NCBI GenBank assembly: GCA_008638415.1
Contig: VWVT01000002.1
Location: 186,001-250,000, forward strand
Direction of reading: 5' to 3'
Source: Nocardiopsis sinuspersici
GTDB taxonomy: Bacteria > Actinomycetota > Actinomycetes > Streptosporangiales > Streptosporangiaceae
Length of the DNA: 64,000 nt
How positions within the stretch are numbered: the first letter of the stretch is position 1; the number at the start of each line of letters is the position of its first letter. Positions 9,867 to 18,857 of the stretch are shown here, piece after piece. The notes below the pieces were generated by a model that saw nothing but the letters and a program-made list of their open reading frames with translations, made no database searches and had not been told where the DNA came from. The translations under genes were made by a program, and so were the position numbers.

Positions 9867-10012
9867 GCTCTGCCTGCCTAGGGGATCCGTGGGGCCGCCC
9901 CGCCCGCGCGGGGACGGCACCGTGTGACGTACTCGTCTCTGTCTAGCAGACACACGGCTCCGTCGTGTGGGACGTCCCAGCACGTGGACACCCGCACGCC
10001 CGCCGGGTCGCG

Positions 10013-10660
10013 TCAGGGCTCCCCGTCCCCGCGCAGCAGGACGAGGGCGAGCACCGTCGTCCACGCCAGTCCCACGACGAGCGAGAGCCGCTGGTAGAGG
10101 CCGCCCAGCTCCACGAGCTCCGGCGCCTGGGAGAACCCGAGGCCCGCCAGGAGGAACAGGCCGAGGAACAGGACGGCGCTGAGCACGGAGTACGCGCCGA
10201 GGACCCACCTGCGGCCGCGCGCGAACCAGAGGGCGAACGCGAGGCAGGCCAGCGGCAGCCCGAGGAAGAACAGCATCGACGCGGCGTCGTGGAGGGCGCC
10301 GGCCGGGGTGTACACCAGTTCGTCCGGCGTGCCCGGCGGGTAGCCGCTCACGGGATCGGTCGGGAACAGCCCGGCACCGAGCAGCCCGACACCGGCGGCT
10401 CCCAGGGGCCACGGCTTCACCCCCGCGCCCGAGGACCGTCCCAGAAGCCGCCGCACGCCCACCGCGAAGGCCACCAGGAGAGCCCCCGCGACCAGGAAGT
10501 TCGCGGTCTGGTTCCATCCGGCTCCGGTCAGCGCCAGCGAGCTGACGGGGTGGCGCAGCGGAAGGTAGCCGGGACGCACCGCCCCCGCGACGGTGAACAC
10601 CGTGGCGAAGAGGGGCCCCGCGACGATCCCGCACGCCAGGAGCCCGCGTGTCATCGACAT
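10013..10660 (-). CDS. DUF998 membrane protein
   Basis: A 215-residue integral membrane protein with about six hydrophobic helices spread through its length and the phrase GYLPLRHPVSSLALTGAGWN typical of DUF998 proteins. Function unknown. I chose ATG at 10660 (MSMTRGLL) because GGAAGG lies seven bases upstream; an upstream TTG would add 17 residues of non-membrane sequence. It lies between aroK and aroC on the same strand but has no obvious shikimate role and is probably a lineage-specific insertion in the aro block. Confidence 0.8.
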   Translation of the reverse strand: MSMTRGLLACGIVAGPLFATVFTVAGAVRPGYLPLRHPVSSLALTGAGWNQTANFLVAGALLVAFAVGVRRLLGRSSGAGVKPWPLGAAGVGLLGAGLFPTDPVSGYPPGTPDELVYTPAGALHDAASMLFFLGLPLACLAFALWFARGRRWVLGAYSVLSAVLFLGLFLLAGLGFSQAPELVELGGLYQRLSLVVGLAWTTVLALVLLRGDGEP

Positions 10661-10769
10661 GGGGCCGCCTTCCTCGGGGGACGCTCCGCACCCAAGGTAG
10701 ACGGTGCCCAAGGCCCGTGGGAGACCGCCGCCCCCGGCCCGCCCCGGGAGGAGGGGCCGGGCGCGGGGC

Positions 10770-11951
10770 TCAGCTGATGGTCAGCGAGTCCAGGTAGCCC
10801 CTGAGGTTGCGCGCGGTCTCGGGGACCGAGTCGCCGCCGAACTTCTCCACGGCGGCCTCTGCGATCACCAGGGCGACCATCGCCTCGGCGACCACACCGG
10901 CGGCCGGGACCGCGGTGACGTCGCTGCGCTGGTGGTGGGCCCGCGCGGGCTCGCCGGTCTCGGTGTCGATGGTGTCCAGCGCCTTGGGCACCGTCGCGAT
11001 CGGCTTCATCGCGGCGCGCACCCGCAGCGGGTCGCCGGTGGTCATACCGCCCTCGACACCGCCGGCGCGGTTCGTGCGGCGGCGCACGCCGTCCGGGCCG
11101 GGCTCGATCTCGTCGTGCGCGGCCGAGCCCCGGCGGGCGGCGGTACGGAACCCGTCGCCGACCTCGACGCCCTTGATCGCCTGGATGCCCATGAGCGCAC
11201 CGGCCAGGCGCGCGTCCAGGCGCCGGTCCCAGTGCACGTGGCTGCCCAGGCCAGGCGGCAGGCCGTAGACCAGCACCTCGACCACGCCGCCGAGGGTGTC
11301 GCCGGACTTCCTGGTGTCGTCGATCTCCTCGACCATGCGCGCGCTGGTCCGGGAGTCGAAGCAGCGCACCGGGTCGGCGTCGACCGCCTCCAGGTCCTCC
11401 GGGCGCGGCTCGGGAGCGTCCTCGGGCACCGCCACGGGCCCCATGGACACCACGTGGCTGAGGATCTCCGCGCCCAGTGCCTGGCGGCAGAACTGGCGGG
11501 CCACCTCGCCGATCGCGACGCGGGCCGCGGTCTCACGGGCGCTGGCGCGCTCCAGGATGGGCCGTGACTCCTCGTGCCCGTACTTTTGCATACCGACCAG
11601 GTCGGCGTGCCCGGGGCGGGGCCGGGTGAGCGGCGCGTTGCGCGCCACGCCCTCCAGCTCCTCGTCGGGAACGGGGTCGGGCGACATCACCTTCTCCCAC
11701 TTGGGCCACTCGGTGTTCCCGACCTCGACCGCGACCGGACCACCCTGGGTACGGCCGTGGCGGATGCCTCCGATGACGGAGACCTGGTCCTTCTCGAACT
11801 TCATCCGGGCCCCACGTCCGTACCCGGCGCGACGGCGGAGCAGCGCGGCGGCGATGTCGTCAGAGGTGACGGACACACCGGCCGGGAGGCCCTCCAGAAT
11901 CGCGACGAGTGCGGGTCCGTGGGACTCCCCCGCGGTCAGCCAACGCAACAT
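10770..11951 (-). CDS. aroC: chorismate synthase
   Basis: A 393-residue FMNH2-dependent enzyme that converts EPSP to chorismate, the last shikimate step. Signatures [11 protein letters not shown] (N-terminal), the central RPGHADL and HIHWDRRL-type segment ([19 protein letters not shown]), and the C-terminal [17 protein letters not shown] are present. I set the start at the ATG coding [12 protein letters not shown], with GGGAGG nine bases upstream; the longer frame adds 13 residues not found in the family. Next to a prepilin peptidase gene, which precedes it on the same strand by 45 bases. Confidence 0.95.
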   Translation of the reverse strand: MLRWLTAGESHGPALVAILEGLPAGVSVTSDDIAAALLRRRAGYGRGARMKFEKDQVSVIGGIRHGRTQGGPVAVEVGNTEWPKWEKVMSPDPVPDEELEGVARNAPLTRPRPGHADLVGMQKYGHEESRPILERASARETAARVAIGEVARQFCRQALGAEILSHVVSMGPVAVPEDAPEPRPEDLEAVDADPVRCFDSRTSARMVEEIDDTRKSGDTLGGVVEVLVYGLPPGLGSHVHWDRRLDARLAGALMGIQAIKGVEVGDGFRTAARRGSAAHDEIEPGPDGVRRRTNRAGGVEGGMTTGDPLRVRAAMKPIATVPKALDTIDTETGEPARAHHQRSDVTAVPAAGVVAEAMVALVIAEAAVEKFGGDSVPETARNLRGYLDSLTIS

Positions 11952-11996
11952 GTGCACGATCCTCCCACGGATCGGTGTACGGCGGCGCACCCGGGC

Positions 11997-12974
11997 TCAG
12001 GGTTGGGGCAGCAGCGGCCCCTCGGCCAGGACGGTGGCGAGGGCGGCGGCGAGCATGAACGGGCCGAGCGGCAGCGGGTCCCTGCGGGTGAGCCGCCGGA
12101 GCGCCATGAGGACGAGGCCTACGAGCGAGAAGGCGGCGAAGGCCCAGAAGACGGCGACCAGCGCCCCGAGGGGGCCCGCGGCCCAGCCCGCGTACAGCCC
12201 GGTGAGCCCGGACAGTTTGACGTCGCCGAACCCGAGCCCCGCGCGGTGCACCCGCCACAGCAGCCAGTACAGCACCGTGACCAGGGCCATGCCGACCAGT
12301 GCGTCGACGAACCGGTCGGTGTCGGGGCCCCCGGGCGGCAGGAGGGCGGCCGCCCCGATCAACACCGCGGCCACCGGGTAGGCGGGGGCCACGACGGCGT
12401 CGGGCAGGCGCATGACCCTCAGGTCGATGACGGACAGCAGCACGCCGACGGCGACCAGCCAGAGCACGGCGAGAAGGTCGAACGGGCACCAGGGGGACCG
12501 CGTCAGGGACCAGAGTCCGGCGGCCCCGAAGAGGAGGGCGGTCAGGGCGACGACCGCGGGGTCGGGGCGGATGACCTGCTCGCAGTGGGGACAGGCCCCG
12601 CGCTTGCGCAGCGCCCGGGCCTCCACGACGGGAAGCCAGCGCAGGAAGCGGAGTTCGGCACGGCAGTGGGGGCAGCGGGGCGGCGGCGGCCCCTCGTCGT
12701 CGTCCTCCTCCGGCGGCGGACGCTCACTGGGCACGCCCTCGGTGTCCACGTGGACCCTCGTGGCGTCGTTCCCCCGCTCCGCGGGGAGCGGCAGGTTCCC
12801 GCGCGGTGCGGGTGGGTTCGGGGAACCGGGGGTCAGCGGTGCCCGCGCCGGGCCGAAGAGGTGGACCAGGCGGCCGTTGAGCCGGCCCGCGACCGCACCG
12901 AGCAGGGCGAGGAGGACGACGGTGACGGCCGTCCACAGAAAGGGGTGGAGCGCGAATGCCGAGGGGATGGGCAT
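11997..12974 (-). CDS. prepilin leader peptidase (A24 aspartic protease)
   Basis: A 325-residue membrane protease that removes leader peptides from type IV pilin-like proteins and methylates the new N-terminus in full-length members. Two CxxC pairs (Cys101/104 and Cys128/131) mark the zinc-binding N-terminal domain, and the two catalytic aspartates are in SVIDLRVMRLPD (Asp184) and GLGFGDVKLSGL (Asp251). About seven membrane helices. An unusual 45-residue Pro/Glu/Asp-rich insert (about 50-97) precedes the first CxxC. No pilin or tad genes are in this window; linkage to aroC is common in actinobacteria. Confidence 0.9.
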   Translation of the reverse strand: MPIPSAFALHPFLWTAVTVVLLALLGAVAGRLNGRLVHLFGPARAPLTPGSPNPPAPRGNLPLPAERGNDATRVHVDTEGVPSERPPPEEDDDEGPPPPRCPHCRAELRFLRWLPVVEARALRKRGACPHCEQVIRPDPAVVALTALLFGAAGLWSLTRSPWCPFDLLAVLWLVAVGVLLSVIDLRVMRLPDAVVAPAYPVAAVLIGAAALLPPGGPDTDRFVDALVGMALVTVLYWLLWRVHRAGLGFGDVKLSGLTGLYAGWAAGPLGALVAVFWAFAAFSLVGLVLMALRRLTRRDPLPLGPFMLAAALATVLAEGPLLPQP

Positions 12975-13137
12975 GTTGGGAAGTTACCGTTTCGGGCCCC
13001 GCGGCGACACCACCAGGTCCGGCCTGTGGACGACCACGGCACGGTCCCGGCGGCTCCGGACACGGGGAGGGCGCCGCCGCGCCTCCGCCTACGCACCGCC
13101 GCCGACCCGTCTCCGTGTCGGCCGTCCCTCCTCCGGG

Positions 13138-13911
13138 CTACTCCTCGTCGGCCGCCTCCCGGCCGGGCTGCTCGTCGGCCGCCTTCCGGCCCGGCTCCTT
13201 GCCGTCGTCCCGCCGGGCGCGCACGACGGCGCTCAGCTCGATGCCTCCGGGCAGTACGTGCCGCAGTTCGGCGGTGAGCCGCTCGGCCACGCGCCGCAGG
13301 GCCTCGTCGTCGCGCTCGTCGAGTTCGAGGCGGATGCCGATGTCGCCGCGCTCGGAGGGGTGGATGCGCACGCGCTCGATGCCGAACTCGGTGTGTGTGA
13401 CCTGGTAGACGAGCGCGAGGACCTGCGGGTCCTCCCTGGGCTCGGGAACGGCGCCGGTCTCGGCGAGCATGGTGAGGAAGCGGCCCTGGACGGTGTAGGG
13501 CGCCGGGCCCGCCACGTCGACCACGAGGGCGTCCGCCCCCTCCTCCACGGCCGCCTGGCAGGCGTCCTTGGTGGTGAAGGGCACCGGCCGCGCGTCCGGG
13601 CGCCAGCGGCGGACCGCGTCCACCGAGGTGAAGGCGAGCATGCCCCGGCGCCCGTCCTTGCCCGTCATGATCGGGACGGCGACCTCGCTGTGCTTGTCCT
13701 TGGTGAGCCCGCCGAAGCCCTCCTCCGTCCCGGTGGCCGTGGCGACCACCGGGATGAGCACGCGGGACCCGCTGAGCGCGGCCAGCACCTGGCGGTCGCC
13801 GTTCCGTCCCGACGCGTGTTCGCGCAGGCGCGCCTCGACCTCGGGGTCGGCGCTGCCGTCGTCGTCACGGAAGTTCTGGGCGCCGGTGATGGATGGTCTG
13901 CTCACGGGCAC
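13138..13911 (-). CDS. SseB-family protein
   Basis: A 257-residue soluble protein with an SseB N-terminal domain in its first two thirds: the segment RVLIPVVATATG and SEVAVPIMTGKDGRRGML..FTS resemble the family consensus, then a second alpha/beta region with an acidic, Ala-rich tail. SseB in enterobacteria was linked to secretion or to serine sensitivity, but actinobacterial members are uncharacterised. Start is one of two adjacent GTG codons (VPVSRPSITGAQNF); I took the upstream one. It reads away from the marR gene, with about 100 bases of gap. Confidence 0.75.
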   Translation of the reverse strand: MPVSRPSITGAQNFRDDDGSADPEVEARLREHASGRNGDRQVLAALSGSRVLIPVVATATGTEEGFGGLTKDKHSEVAVPIMTGKDGRRGMLAFTSVDAVRRWRPDARPVPFTTKDACQAAVEEGADALVVDVAGPAPYTVQGRFLTMLAETGAVPEPREDPQVLALVYQVTHTEFGIERVRIHPSERGDIGIRLELDERDDEALRRVAERLTAELRHVLPGGIELSAVVRARRDDGKEPGRKAADEQPGREAADEE

Positions 13912-14012
13912 CGACTCTACCGGGGGCCGGTCGGCGGTGCGCCCCGCGCTCGCGCGAACCTGGCGGACCTGTCCGGGCCCCCGGCCGGCGCGGGCCCCGC
14001 GCCCGTGCGGAC

Positions 14013-14486
14013 CTATCCGCGGGGAGGGGTCCCGTCGCCGTCGAGGGCGGCGATGATCGTGCTGAGCTGGGAGACCTGCTCGCCGGTGAGCTTGTCGAAC
14101 ATCAGGGAGCGCACACACGCGGCGTGTCCGGGCGCGGCCTGGTCCAGGAGCAGGGATCCCTTCTCCGTGAGCACGGCCCACAGTCCGCGCCGGTCGTCGT
14201 CGCAGTGCTCCCGGCGCACGTAGCCGTCGCGTTCGAGCCTGGCGACCTGGTGGGAGAGCCTGCTCTTGGAGACGATGACGCTGTCGGCGAGCATCCGCAT
14301 GCGCATGCGCTGGTCGTGCGCCTCGGACAGGTGCACGAGGATGCCGTACTCGATGAGCGAGAGCCCGGTGCTCGCGCGCAGGTCCCTCTCCAGCTCGTCG
14401 TAGATCCAGGCGTTCATCCTGAGGAAACCACGCCAGACGTGCTGTTCCTCGCCGTCGAGCCACGTGGCCTTGTCCATGGGCCCCAT
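14013..14486 (-). CDS. MarR-family transcriptional regulator
   Basis: A 157-residue dimeric winged-helix repressor. N-terminal dimerisation helices (VWRGFLRMNAWIYDELERDL), the recognition helix region SVIVSKSRLSHQVARLERDG and wing DDDRRGLWAVLTEKG are clear. It contains one cysteine, in GHAACVRSL, near the C-terminus, and one in EHCDDDRR at the wing; the usual OhrR N-terminal sensing cysteine is absent. Divergent from yceI with a shared 143-base region that carries a 10-bp palindrome, so it probably controls itself and yceI. Start is ATG 14486 or ATG 14477; neither has a strong ribosome site. Confidence 0.9.
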   Translation of the reverse strand: MGPMDKATWLDGEEQHVWRGFLRMNAWIYDELERDLRASTGLSLIEYGILVHLSEAHDQRMRMRMLADSVIVSKSRLSHQVARLERDGYVRREHCDDDRRGLWAVLTEKGSLLLDQAAPGHAACVRSLMFDKLTGEQVSQLSTIIAALDGDGTPPRG

Positions 14487-14560
14487 CGTAGTGGCGGCCT
14501 GCGGGCCGGCCTTGCACGAGTGCGTCGGAACACGTAACCCCTTCCAGGGAAGATACTTCT

Positions 14561-14570
14561 AAGGTACCTT
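14561..14570. promoter_or_regulatory. candidate MarR operator between marR and yceI
   Basis: AAGGTACCTT is a perfect 10-bp palindrome in the divergent intergenic region, preceded by the related half GATACTT at 14552. Locally AT-rich sequence in an otherwise GC-rich region fits an operator overlapping the two promoters. Binding is inferred. Confidence 0.5.
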
Positions 14571-14629
14571 GTTACTCAGCAGTGAGCAGGACCCGACCCC
14601 GGGTCCGCCGACCCGACGAGGGAGACACC

Positions 14630-15172
14630 ATGGCAGAGCAGGAACTGAAGCCCGGCACCTGGACGATCGACGCCGCCCACAGCGTCGTCGGCTTCTCCGT
14701 ACGGCACATGATGGTCAGCAAGGTACGCGGCCGGTTCGAGAAGTTCGACGCCACGCTGACGGTCCCCGAGGACCCCACGCAGTCCTCCGTCGAGGCCACC
14801 ATCGACGCGGGCTCCATCAACACGGACAACGGTGACCGCGACACCCACATCCGCTCGGCCGACTTCTTCGGCGTCGAGCAGCACCCGCAGTTCACCTTCC
14901 GCTCCACCGGTATCGAGGCCAAGGGCGAGGACTTCGTCCTCAAGGGTGACCTGAGCATCAAGGGCAACACCCGGCCGGTCGAGATCGCGCTGGAGTTCAA
15001 CGGCTCCACCATCGACCCCTACGGTCTGACCCGCGCCGGCTTCACCGGCTCCACGCAGATCAGCCGCAAGGAGTTCGGCGTGGACATCGAGATGCCGATG
15101 GAGAGCGGCGGCGTGGTCGTCGGCGACAGGATCACCATCGACATCGACGCGGAGTTCACCCGCCAGGACTGA
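14630..15172 (+). CDS. YceI-family lipid-binding-like protein
   Basis: A 180-residue YceI protein, a lipocalin-like beta-barrel that binds polyisoprenoid or other amphiphilic ligands. The consensus segments WTIDAAHSVVGFSVRHMMVS and FDATLTVPEDP, FGVEQHPQFTFRST and the closing GDRITIDIDAEF are visible. No signal peptide is seen, so it is probably cytoplasmic, as for most actinobacterial homologues. Start ATG 14630 has GAGGGAGA upstream; an in-frame GTG at 14582 is less likely. It pairs with the divergent MarR gene, a recurrent actinobacterial arrangement. Confidence 0.92.
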   Translation: MAEQELKPGTWTIDAAHSVVGFSVRHMMVSKVRGRFEKFDATLTVPEDPTQSSVEATIDAGSINTDNGDRDTHIRSADFFGVEQHPQFTFRSTGIEAKGEDFVLKGDLSIKGNTRPVEIALEFNGSTIDPYGLTRAGFTGSTQISRKEFGVDIEMPMESGGVVVGDRITIDIDAEFTRQD

Positions 15173-15283
15173 GCGGACGCGGAACCGGGCGGGGCCGCAC
15201 GGGACCGCGGCGTCGGGACGGCATCCGCGCCGGAGCTTTGACGACACACCGTCACCATCTCCGGAGCCCCTCGGATATCGTCG

Positions 15284-15320
15284 GCGGGGGAGGGCCACAC
15301 GCCCTCCCCCGCCCGCTTTT
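15284..15320 (+). terminator. intrinsic terminator after yceI
   Basis: A 12-bp perfect stem (15284-15295 with 15301-15312), loop CACAC, followed after CCGC by TTTT at 15317-15320. The classical hairpin plus U-run fits termination of the yceI transcript. Confidence 0.85.
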
Positions 15321-15354
15321 CCCGCATGCGCCCGCCCGCCGGCCAGGAGGTCCC

Positions 15355-15666
15355 GTGCCCCCGACCCACCCCTTCTCCCCCGAGGTCGTCGCCGCCGTCA
15401 CCGCCCACATGAACGGCGACCACCCCGAGGACACCCTGCTCATCTGCCGCGCCCTGGGCGGCCTTCCCGAGGCCACCGCCGCCCGCATGACGGGCCTGGA
15501 CGGCGACGGCGGCGACTACGCGGTCACCGCGGGCGGCGCCGAGCACACCGTCCGCATCCCCTGGGCCCGGCCGCTGACCGAGCGCGCCCAGATCCGCGCC
15601 GAGGTCGTGCGCATGTACCAGGAGGCCCGCGAGAAGCTCGGCGCGGCCCCGCGCGAGGGGCACTGA
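15355..15666 (+). CDS. DUF2470 domain protein
   Basis: A 103-residue protein consisting of a single DUF2470 domain: FSPEVVAAVTAHMNGDHPED (the conserved HMNxDHxxD segment) with the histidines that in larger HugZ-type proteins contribute to heme handling, and a basic tail. Alone it is a small accessory domain often near pyridoxamine-oxidase or heme genes; no such partner is adjacent here. I set GTG 15355 as start because AGGAGG is seven bases upstream. Role unknown. Confidence 0.85.
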   Translation: MPPTHPFSPEVVAAVTAHMNGDHPEDTLLICRALGGLPEATAARMTGLDGDGGDYAVTAGGAEHTVRIPWARPLTERAQIRAEVVRMYQEAREKLGAAPREGH

Positions 15667-15753
15667 GCCCCCTCCGCGTCACCGGTCCCTCCCGGATCAC
15701 ACTTGTTCGTCGGAACTCCGCGCGGCCGCGGGGAGTCGAACGAAGGCAGGGAG

Positions 15754-15888
15754 ATGACGACACGTCCCGGACAGTGCCGCCGACGGCGCGCGACGGGCCG
15801 CACCGGCCTACTCTGGAAGGACCGTCGATCCCCCGCCCGTACACGACAGCAACGCCTATCCGAAGGACGGCCCCGGCCTCCATGGTGA
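15754..15888 (+). CDS. possible short upstream ORF (44 aa) coupled to the kinase gene
   Basis: ATG 15754 follows a good ribosome site (GGCAGGGAG) and opens a 44-codon frame whose TGA stop overlaps the ATG of the kinase gene as TGATG. The product is Arg- and Pro-rich with no recognisable domain, so if real it is more likely a leader ORF used for translational coupling than a functional protein. The kinase gene has no ribosome site of its own at a proper distance, which is the main support. Confidence 0.35.
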   Translation: MTTRPGQCRRRRATGRTGLLWKDRRSPARTRQQRLSEGRPRPPW

Positions 15889-18605
15889 TGCCCGACCCCG
15901 GCGACGACAACGCGCCGACCCAACGGATCGAACCCACCGCGCCGACCACGCGAACCGGCCCCGGTGCGGGCTCCACCCGCACGGGAGCCACACGCTGGGT
16001 CACGCGCGTCCTGCGCCCGGGATCCGCGCGGCGGGACGACACGGCGCCCACCCGCGTCACCGCCCCCGGCGCGGAGCGCACCAGCGCCCTGCCGGGCTCC
16101 GCCCGGGCGGACCGCTCCGCCCCCGCCGCCCCGACGGCGGTGGCCGGCGCCCCACGGTCCGCTCCCACCGTCCCCGGCGGCGGACGCGGTGACGACCGCG
16201 CCCCCTGGTGGCGGGCCCTGTTCGGCCCGCTCCTGGACTGGATGGCCCGCCTGGTCTCGCGCGTGGTGGTCGGACCCGCGGGCGACCTCGACTACGCGGT
16301 CCCCGCCGAGCTGCGCCGCCGCTACCGCGTGCTCGACCACATCGGCGCGGGCGGCGAGGCCGTCGTCTACCTGGCCGAGCCCACCGACTCCCCCGGACGC
16401 CGGCTCGCGCTCAAGGTCTACCGGCCCGGACACGACATCAACCGCGAACTCCTCGACCGGCTCCGCGCCCGCGGCACCGCGTCGCCCCACGCCCCCGCCA
16501 TCCACGGCTACGGCACCGCGGCCAGCGCCTGGGGCGAGGACCTGGCCTGGGAGGCGCAGGAGTACTTCTCCCGGGGGTCGCTGCGCACGCTCATCGACCA
16601 GGCCCCCCTGGAGGAGGAGCGGGCCAGGGCCGTGGTCTCCGCGGTCGCCGAGTGCCTGCACCACTGGCAGCACGAGCTCCAGCACAACCACACCGACGTC
16701 AAACCGGAGAACCTGCTGGTGCGGTCCCTCGACCCGCCGGTCGTGGCGCTCACCGACTTCGGCGGCGCCGTGCGCGCCACCATGAGCCGGGTCTACGGCG
16801 GGCTGGCCATCACCGAGGACTACGCCGCGCCCGAGGTCGTCGAGGGCCGCCGCGAGGCACCCGCCGCCTGGTGGTCCCTGGGCGTGATGGCGCACGAGCT
16901 GGTGAGCGGCCGGCGCCCCGAGCGCGGCGGCAACTGGCTGACCGCGCGCAACACCGAGGTGGACATCTCCGCGATCACCGACGAGCGCTGGCGTCTGCTG
17001 GCCCGCGGCCTGCTCGCGCCCGCCCCGTCCGCGCGCTGGGGTTACGACGAGGTCGTCCAGTGGCTGGCCGGCGAGCGCCCGCAGATCCGCACGGCACGCC
17101 GCCTGCGCCCCATCGACTTCGCGGGGGTCAGCCACGAGGACCCGCCGAGCCTGGCCTTCGACCTGCTCGACCGCTCCGACACCGGCGCCATGTGGCTGCG
17201 CAGCCACTGGCCGCAGCTGCGCACCTGGCTGGACCGGGAGGTCAACGACTACACCTTCGACCGCGCCTACCTGACCGGCCTGGACGCGTACCCCGAGCGG
17301 GCGCACGTGGCGATCAGCGCGCTGGCCGCCCGGTACGTGCCGGGAATGCCGCCGCGCTTTCGCGGACACGAGATCAGCGCCGACGGGCTGCTGGCCCTGG
17401 CCACCGGCGAGGCCAGCCGGCACGCGGTGGTACGCGAGGCCGTGGCCTCGGGCGCGGTCGGGCTGGGCGCCCAGCACTGGTGTCCGCACCCGGGCTGCCG
17501 TTCGGGCGGCTCGGGCCGGTGCGCCCTGCTGGAGCGCGTCCAGCACGAGGTGCCCCTGATCATGCGGCGGGTGTCCGAGACCCTCGACCGGCTGGTCGGC
17601 TCGGGCCCGGACGCCCCTCGGAGCCCGGACACCCACGAGACGGACACCGCGTGGGCGCGTGCGGTCGAGCTGGTGCTGGTCCCCGAGAGCGCGTCCCGGT
17701 ACCGCTCACTGCTGCGGCACCAGTCCTGGCACCCCCGTCGGCGCAGCACCGCCCCGCACGCCCCCTGGTGGGCGGAGCAGCGGCGCCTGGCACTGCGCGA
17801 CGGCACCGGACGAGACGCCCTGGCGACCAGGAGCGCCCTGGTCACCGCCGTGCTCCTGCTGCCCGAGGCGGTCCGGGTGGGCGGCGGTATCGCCGAACGC
17901 GAGCGCGCCGACGGCAGGGCACGCCGCCAGGACCGGTGGGCGGCGCTGGCCGGTTCGGCCCGTGAGCGCTGGTCCCAGGTCCGGGAGAGGGTCTCCGCCC
18001 CCGGGCGGCGCGGGACCGGGGCCGCCACGGCACCGACCAGGCCGGACCAGTCGGCCGTCCCGCAGCCCTACGGCCCCGCGGGTACGCCGGAGCCGGTGCC
18101 GAGCCCCCGCGAGCAGGAGCGCCGCAGGCGCCGGGCCGATCGGACCATGGGCCAGATCCAGCGGGCGATGAAGGCGGGCAAGTGCCGCCGCTTCGCCTAT
18201 CCGGCGGCGCTGCTGGGCCTGGTGGACGGACTGGGCCGGGTGGTGCGCCCGCCGCAGGGCTTCTACCCCGAGAGCGAGTTCGTGACCTCGTCCTACACGG
18301 GGCTGTTGGGCGCCGCCGACGGCGCCGTCCTGGGCTGGCTGTCGGAGGTGACCGGTTCGGTGACCGGGCTGCTGCCGGGCGGCACGGGCGACGCGTGGTG
18401 GTTCCCGGTGCTGTTGTCGGTCGTACTGGTGGTGCTGGGGCGCTCGGCGGCCAGCAGGAAGCCCACCTCCCGGGCCCGCCGCCGCCTGGGGGCGTTCCGC
18501 CTGGCCGTGGCCGGATCGCTGTTCATGGTGGTGGTGCTGTTGTCCACGGGCCTGGTGGCACTGGGCTCGGGCGTGCTGATCCCCCTGGACGGGCTCCTCG
18601 GCTGA
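15888..18605 (+). CDS. membrane-anchored Ser/Thr protein kinase
   Basis: A 905-residue eukaryotic-type kinase. About 145 N-terminal residues are Thr/Pro/Ala/Arg rich with repeated APTQR/APTR phrases and look disordered. The kinase domain has the glycine loop IGAGGEAVVY, beta-3 lysine in LALKVYRP (Lys176), catalytic loop HTDVKPENLL (Asp270, with Thr in place of the usual Arg of HRD) and TDFGGA (Asp290). A long uncharacterised middle region with a small Cys cluster (HWCPHPGCRSGG...GRCALL) follows, and the last 110 residues hold about three membrane segments. The missing HRD arginine suggests activity without activation-loop control. Start set at ATG 15888; 15882 and GTG 15774 are alternatives. 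Substrate unknown. Confidence 0.8.
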   Translation: MPDPGDDNAPTQRIEPTAPTTRTGPGAGSTRTGATRWVTRVLRPGSARRDDTAPTRVTAPGAERTSALPGSARADRSAPAAPTAVAGAPRSAPTVPGGGRGDDRAPWWRALFGPLLDWMARLVSRVVVGPAGDLDYAVPAELRRRYRVLDHIGAGGEAVVYLAEPTDSPGRRLALKVYRPGHDINRELLDRLRARGTASPHAPAIHGYGTAASAWGEDLAWEAQEYFSRGSLRTLIDQAPLEEERARAVVSAVAECLHHWQHELQHNHTDVKPENLLVRSLDPPVVALTDFGGAVRATMSRVYGGLAITEDYAAPEVVEGRREAPAAWWSLGVMAHELVSGRRPERGGNWLTARNTEVDISAITDERWRLLARGLLAPAPSARWGYDEVVQWLAGERPQIRTARRLRPIDFAGVSHEDPPSLAFDLLDRSDTGAMWLRSHWPQLRTWLDREVNDYTFDRAYLTGLDAYPERAHVAISALAARYVPGMPPRFRGHEISADGLLALATGEASRHAVVREAVASGAVGLGAQHWCPHPGCRSGGSGRCALLERVQHEVPLIMRRVSETLDRLVGSGPDAPRSPDTHETDTAWARAVELVLVPESASRYRSLLRHQSWHPRRRSTAPHAPWWAEQRRLALRDGTGRDALATRSALVTAVLLLPEAVRVGGGIAERERADGRARRQDRWAALAGSARERWSQVRERVSAPGRRGTGAATAPTRPDQSAVPQPYGPAGTPEPVPSPREQERRRRRADRTMGQIQRAMKAGKCRRFAYPAALLGLVDGLGRVVRPPQGFYPESEFVTSSYTGLLGAADGAVLGWLSEVTGSVTGLLPGGTGDAWWFPVLLSVVLVVLGRSAASRKPTSRARRRLGAFRLAVAGSLFMVVVLLSTGLVALGSGVLIPLDGLLG

Positions 18606-18753
18606 GCACGCGAGGATCCTGCTTGCGGGACATCCCTCGCCCGTCTGGTGTGCCGACCGTAAACGTTGCCGGTGTGGCGGGTGGGTCCGGACCGGCCGGA
18701 GCAGCATGCCGCCGCACACGCTTGAGGACCGACCCGGCCGGAAGCGGCGAGGG

Positions 18754-18804
18754 GCGCGGTACCGCGCGTGGGGCGCGGCCACCGGGGCCGGTGTGGGCTA
18801 TGAT
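18754..18804 (+). promoter_or_regulatory. candidate promoter and palindrome before the aldose epimerase gene
   Basis: TATGAT at 18799-18804 is a good -10 hexamer 54 bases before the start codon; no clear -35 is visible. A perfect 14-bp palindrome, GCGCGGTACCGCGC (18754-18767), lies where an upstream operator or activator site would sit. Confidence 0.4.
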
Positions 18805-18857
18805 CACCCGGTTCGGCATGCGTCCGGACGAGACCACGACGGGGAAGCGGGTGACAG

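Noticed and set aside
9965..10777. Long plus-strand open frame opposite the DUF998 gene
   Set aside because: High-GC third-position bias leaves long antisense frames; its product is Arg/Gln/Glu/Pro-rich with no domain, while the minus strand encodes a clear membrane protein.
15720..15740. Possible tRNA T-arm near 15733
   Set aside because: Only a short TCGAAC match with no acceptor stem or anticodon arm around it.
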